A DNA stretch of 64,000 nt. Origin: Elysia chlorotica (taxonomy: Eukaryota; Mollusca; Gastropoda; Plakobranchidae). The notes under the pieces are model-generated. The model worked only from the letters and a program-made list of their open reading frames with translations, searched no databases and was not told where the DNA came from. The stretch spans positions 129,595 to 193,594 of the forward strand of contig RQTK01000230.1 in the NCBI GenBank assembly GCA_003991915.1, given 5' to 3'. Of this stretch, positions 61,201 to 64,000 are shown one piece after another. Every line of letters begins with the position of its first letter. Within the stretch, counting starts at the first letter, position 1. The position numbers were made by a program, and so were the translations under genes.

Positions 61201-62623
61201 GAGAAGGCTTTATTCAGCAATATTATATGAGCATTTTAATGAGCATTTTAGGAACAAATTAATTCAAACAGTAAAAAGATTACAATTCAACCTGCAACAT
61301 TTATTTGAAAGCAAATAAATTTAAAAAACTAACAAAACAAAAAAAATAAATAAATAAAAACTCAATGGAATGACAGTTTAACCCTAAATTACACTTTGTG
61401 AAGTTTCTTTTATTAAACAATACTAAAAAATGCCTCTGCCAAAGCATTCAAGGCCAGATGATCTTGAAAATAAACAACTCTTACCAGTTTCTTTTAAGGT
61501 ATGCTAAAGCTCTGTTGGCATACAGTACTGCTGAGCTACTGCTGTGAGCTATGGCTTGGTTGTAGGCATCTATAGCCCGCTTGAATTCCCCTTTCCCAAA
61601 CAGATCATTGGCATGTTTTTTTAAACCTTCAGCAATCTTACTGAGTTTTGGCTCAGCTTTGGCTCTGGGGAAACAAAATAAACCTCATATAACACACATA
61701 AAAATGTATGGCAACCTAGACAATCAGATGAAAAGATAGCTGGAAAATCTTAAATATTAAGTAGTGATTGCTCTATTTTAAGAATCAATAATCAATTCAG
61801 TGTTAGCTGTTAAAAATATCATGGCCATTTGCGTACACACACCTTTTATTTGATATATCAAAAGCCTGATGTGACGACGATGCAGCAGATGAAGATGTGG
61901 GATCAGACATTTGTGAGGATAAATCTGCTGGTGGGACATTATCATTTTCTGGATGTGAAGATGACTTGCAAACACCATTTGTTCCAGAGGGTCTCTTACT
62001 GAAACCATTCTTGGTGTGCCCATCATGCTCTTAAGAAAAAAAACATACAAAATAGAATCCAGGCATATCATGAAAAAATTGCCCTGCGTAGGAGATAAGT
62101 ACAGCTTCATAAAAATGTAAGTAAATTACAAAAGAATTGAGTGAAAAAAATTTCAAATAATCCTACTACTAAAGTACATACATCTAGTCAATCCGCTACC
62201 CAAAAGCTACGCACCTAAAAAGGGTGAGGAAATAAATAGATCAACTTATAGTACAATGCGTTACAGCGATTATAGTAGATACAGTTATATAAGATGTACA
62301 ATCACTATTGATAAAAAAAAAAGTAAGTATAACATATATTGAAAAATTTCAATTGACAAAAGTAGAAATTTTGTAAATGCAGTTAGAATTTCAAACATCC
62401 GTATTGATGTATTTATTTTTCCTACCTTTTACAGAGGAGCTGGAATCCAAGAATGAGAGATCAAAACGTTGGAGGGCTAACTTGTTGTTAACATCATAAA
62501 GGTAGATTTGTTCCCCACCAAGGTTTACTAACAACTCTGTTCCATCAGGTCCAAATGTTACGTAAGTTGAGGCAAGGGTACGGTACCGCTTTTTGTAATC
62601 CATTTGCTTTCGAGGCAAATGAC
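58257..62623 (-). CDS. WDTC1: WDTC1 (DCAF9), WD40 and TPR protein; C-terminal seven exons, 5' part off window
   Basis: Substrate receptor of CUL4-DDB1 ubiquitin ligases, orthologue of fly adipose, which restrains fat storage (family knowledge). Exons in transcript order: 62623-62426, 62029-61843, 61664-61485, 61153-60921, 60618-60471, 60083-59891, 58457-58257 (TGA). Phases join throughout: 1340 nt, about 446 residues. The first exon here continues a WD repeat (TYVTFGPDGTELLVNLGGEQ). A Ser-rich linker follows, then TPR repeats (LKKHANDLFGKGEFKRAIDA, LYANRALAYLKRNW, HMKAHFRLARCLHEL). Next comes the CGHCNTTTDIKEANFFGS block, then WD repeats (GSDDGSFFIWDKNTTN, ESIVNCLQPHP, GIDPVVRLWSPRPE). The tail is RRMNADPLEVMLRNMGY-like (here KRMNADPLEVMLRNMGYRI) and an acidic/Gly-rich end. 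The exon beginning at 62623 needs one base from an upstream exon, so about 260 N-terminal residues lie beyond 64000. Confidence 0.95.
59050..59192. repeat. Diverged copy of 59775-59943: eroded duplication of a WDTC1 exon edge and intron
   Basis: About 110 bases match 59775-59890 at high but imperfect identity (shared TCATTCCATTCCTTATA, GAAATAGAAAAAGGGCAAA, GAATATCATA). The match resumes after a gap with GTCTA and GCACTTGTAGCCA, which in the other copy lie inside the WDTC1 coding exon 59891-60083. The simplest reading is duplication of intron plus exon end, with a later deletion in this copy. It has no donor site and is not a usable exon. Confidence 0.6.
59206..59347. repeat. 74-bp tandem duplication followed by a poly-G run
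   Basis: 59206-59273 (68 bases) recurs exactly at 59280-59347, separated by a T run. Each unit starts GAAATAATGATTTTTTTTAG and ends TTTTTGAAAAGTA. A G run follows at about 59348-59360. It lies in the last intron of WDTC1. The identity indicates a recent duplication or an assembly artefact. Confidence 0.85.
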
Positions 62624-64000
62624 CTGATTAAAAGAATAAAACAACAGATTACTGAGTAATGATTAAAGAAAAAAAAAGCATGCCTAAAGCAGTGATCGTA
62701 ATGCAGAAAGGTTGGAAAGGAGGAAATTTTATCAGTGCCCATTACCCCCTTATTTCTAACCAAATTTCAAGCTCTCACAATATACAAGGTTTGTTTGTTG
62801 GTTTTTGTGTTTTATTATTTTTTATGGTACCTCCGATGCCAAACAGGTAAAAAAAACAACAATTTCACGTCCCTGAATTTTAAAAACATTTATTAGAAAA
62901 ATTGAGAAAGCGGATGCACTAGAACAATGCAAACATCCAAGGGGAGAGGCTTTAAATTAAAGCAGCCTATTTTGGACAAACTGACAGTCGCATGAGTAAC
63001 TGACGCTTATCTATGCATGTATTCCCATTATTGCATTGTTTTAACAGACACGGATCAAATCAGTTGATACTGTAGACTTATTATCAATAGCGCTCAAAGG
63101 TAACAATTCAGTGATTTGCGGTGGATACAGTTAGACATCTTCTTGCACATGGGTCTGATCGGGTGATACTATATTATGGATATCATTCAAAGAAAGCCTC
63201 CGCGATTCGCATTATGTTCCAGTAACATATTTATTTTGTTAAAAGGTTCAATCTTATGACATAGTGTTTTCATTCCGTACAGCTCAAAGGCAAAATTCTG
63301 CAATATGCGGACTTTGAAGGAAAGGAGGAATAAGAGGGAAAGCTCGGAAAAAGTAGCGGTCTGATCAAAATCACAGATTTCCGAGGATCTGTGAAAGATT
63401 ATGGTCGCTGCTCAAGAAGAAAGACACTTTAAAAAAAACACTACTTTCTGAGCATATAATGCTTATTTGAACATCACTATTATTTTTTTTTTAACATAGC
63501 TATTAGTGAGTGTACACACCAGTATGTTTTCCGCGTGTATTTTCGATGTGTATATTTCATTTTCTGTTCACACCACTCTGCGCAGCCAATTTGCATGTGT
63601 ATATCAGAGTCAAAAATACACAAGCGTCCAGAGCATTCAGACCATGTGTATTTTTCACTCTGTTTTCGGCATGCACCAAACCAGAGTGTTCACACCAGTC
63701 TGTTTCGCATGTGTATGTTTGACTCTGATATACACATGCAATCAAGGGGTCACTGCGCATGCGTGAACCCTAGTGACCCGTGGTCTTCAAAACAAACACA
63801 TAAATGGCGACTGCAGAAGCCTTTATATAATGTCTGGAGGAACGACCAATTTTATATGATATAAAAAATCCAGGCTATTAAAAAAATTCTGTTTGCTCTT
63901 TTTCCGTTTTGCTGGGAGAGATTGTAAGAGCAGAAAACAATTGCATCTTCCTCTTCACTGGTACTCCATTGTTCTTCTTCGCTAGCAGACGTAGATCTAG
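62624..64000 (-). other. WDTC1 intron, 5' exons beyond the window
   Basis: No WDTC1 exon for the N-terminal WD repeats could be found here. The region carries the inverted-repeat block at 63500-63775 and otherwise AT-rich DNA. Confidence 0.5.
63591..63741. repeat. 24-bp perfect inverted repeat in a block of CATGTGTAT-like words (MITE candidate)
   Basis: 63591-63614 is the exact reverse complement of 63718-63741 (core TGTATATCAGAGTC). Between and around the arms, CATGTGTAT and CACACCA(G/C)T(A/C)TG words recur. Just right lies a GGGTCACT...AGTGACCC pair (63748-63780) enclosing GCGCATGCG. The arrangement suggests a non-autonomous DNA element with subterminal repeats. No coding sequence. Confidence 0.6.

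Noticed and set aside
63506..63864. Overlapping open frames of 67-109 codons
   Set aside because: They arise from the repeated CATGTGTAT words on both strands; low-complexity Cys/Val/Phe composition.
1..64000. A coordinated multi-gene or defence-type system
   Set aside because: The four genes are unrelated housekeeping or repair genes on both strands with independent promoters; nothing in the sequence links them functionally.

Overview
This is a eukaryotic nuclear window, AT-rich, with long GT-AG introns and animal genes. The proteins read as those of an invertebrate bilaterian. The frequent ACATGTA-type words, the tRNA-headed SINE family and the LINE and Penelope debris suggest a mollusc, probably a gastropod. 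That placement is inference; no mitochondrial or rRNA marker is present.

Four conserved single-copy genes make up the window. (1) WTAP, plus strand, coding exons 3944-16055, encodes the scaffold of the m6A RNA methyltransferase complex. (2) FAAP100, minus strand, recognisable coding exons from about 34439 down to 20864, encodes the 100-kDa partner of FANCB and FANCL in the Fanconi anaemia core complex. (3) COPB1, plus strand, 39641-51552, encodes beta-COP of the COPI coat; all 24 coding exons join in phase into a 956-residue protein. (4) WDTC1, minus strand, 62623 down to 58257, encodes a WD40/TPR substrate receptor (DCAF9) of CUL4-DDB1; its N-terminal exons lie beyond the right edge. WTAP and FAAP100 are convergent, FAAP100 and COPB1 divergent, COPB1 and WDTC1 convergent. 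The four work in different pathways (RNA methylation, DNA crosslink repair, vesicle coat, ubiquitin ligase), and nothing indicates that they act as one system.

The rest is introns, UTRs and intergenic DNA. It holds seven copies or fragments of one SINE family, two with recognisable target-site duplications. It also holds an intact-ORF, 5'-truncated LINE in a COPB1 intron with a 10-bp target-site duplication, two older LINE remnants, a Penelope-like GIY-YIG endonuclease fragment, and two or three decayed coding pieces that look transposon-related. Structural repeats are a perfect 36-bp foldback, a 31-bp minisatellite, a 24-bp inverted repeat, a 74-bp tandem duplication, and an apparent eroded partial duplication of a WDTC1 exon.

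I found no CRISPR array, rRNA, functional tRNA gene or prokaryotic operon. I also found no convincing new multi-gene system. The items most worth a second look are the divergent WTAP N-terminus, the GC-AG intron and unresolved first exon of FAAP100, an unassigned open reading frame inside the FAAP100 gene, the SINE family with two different heads, and the WDTC1 partial exon duplication.
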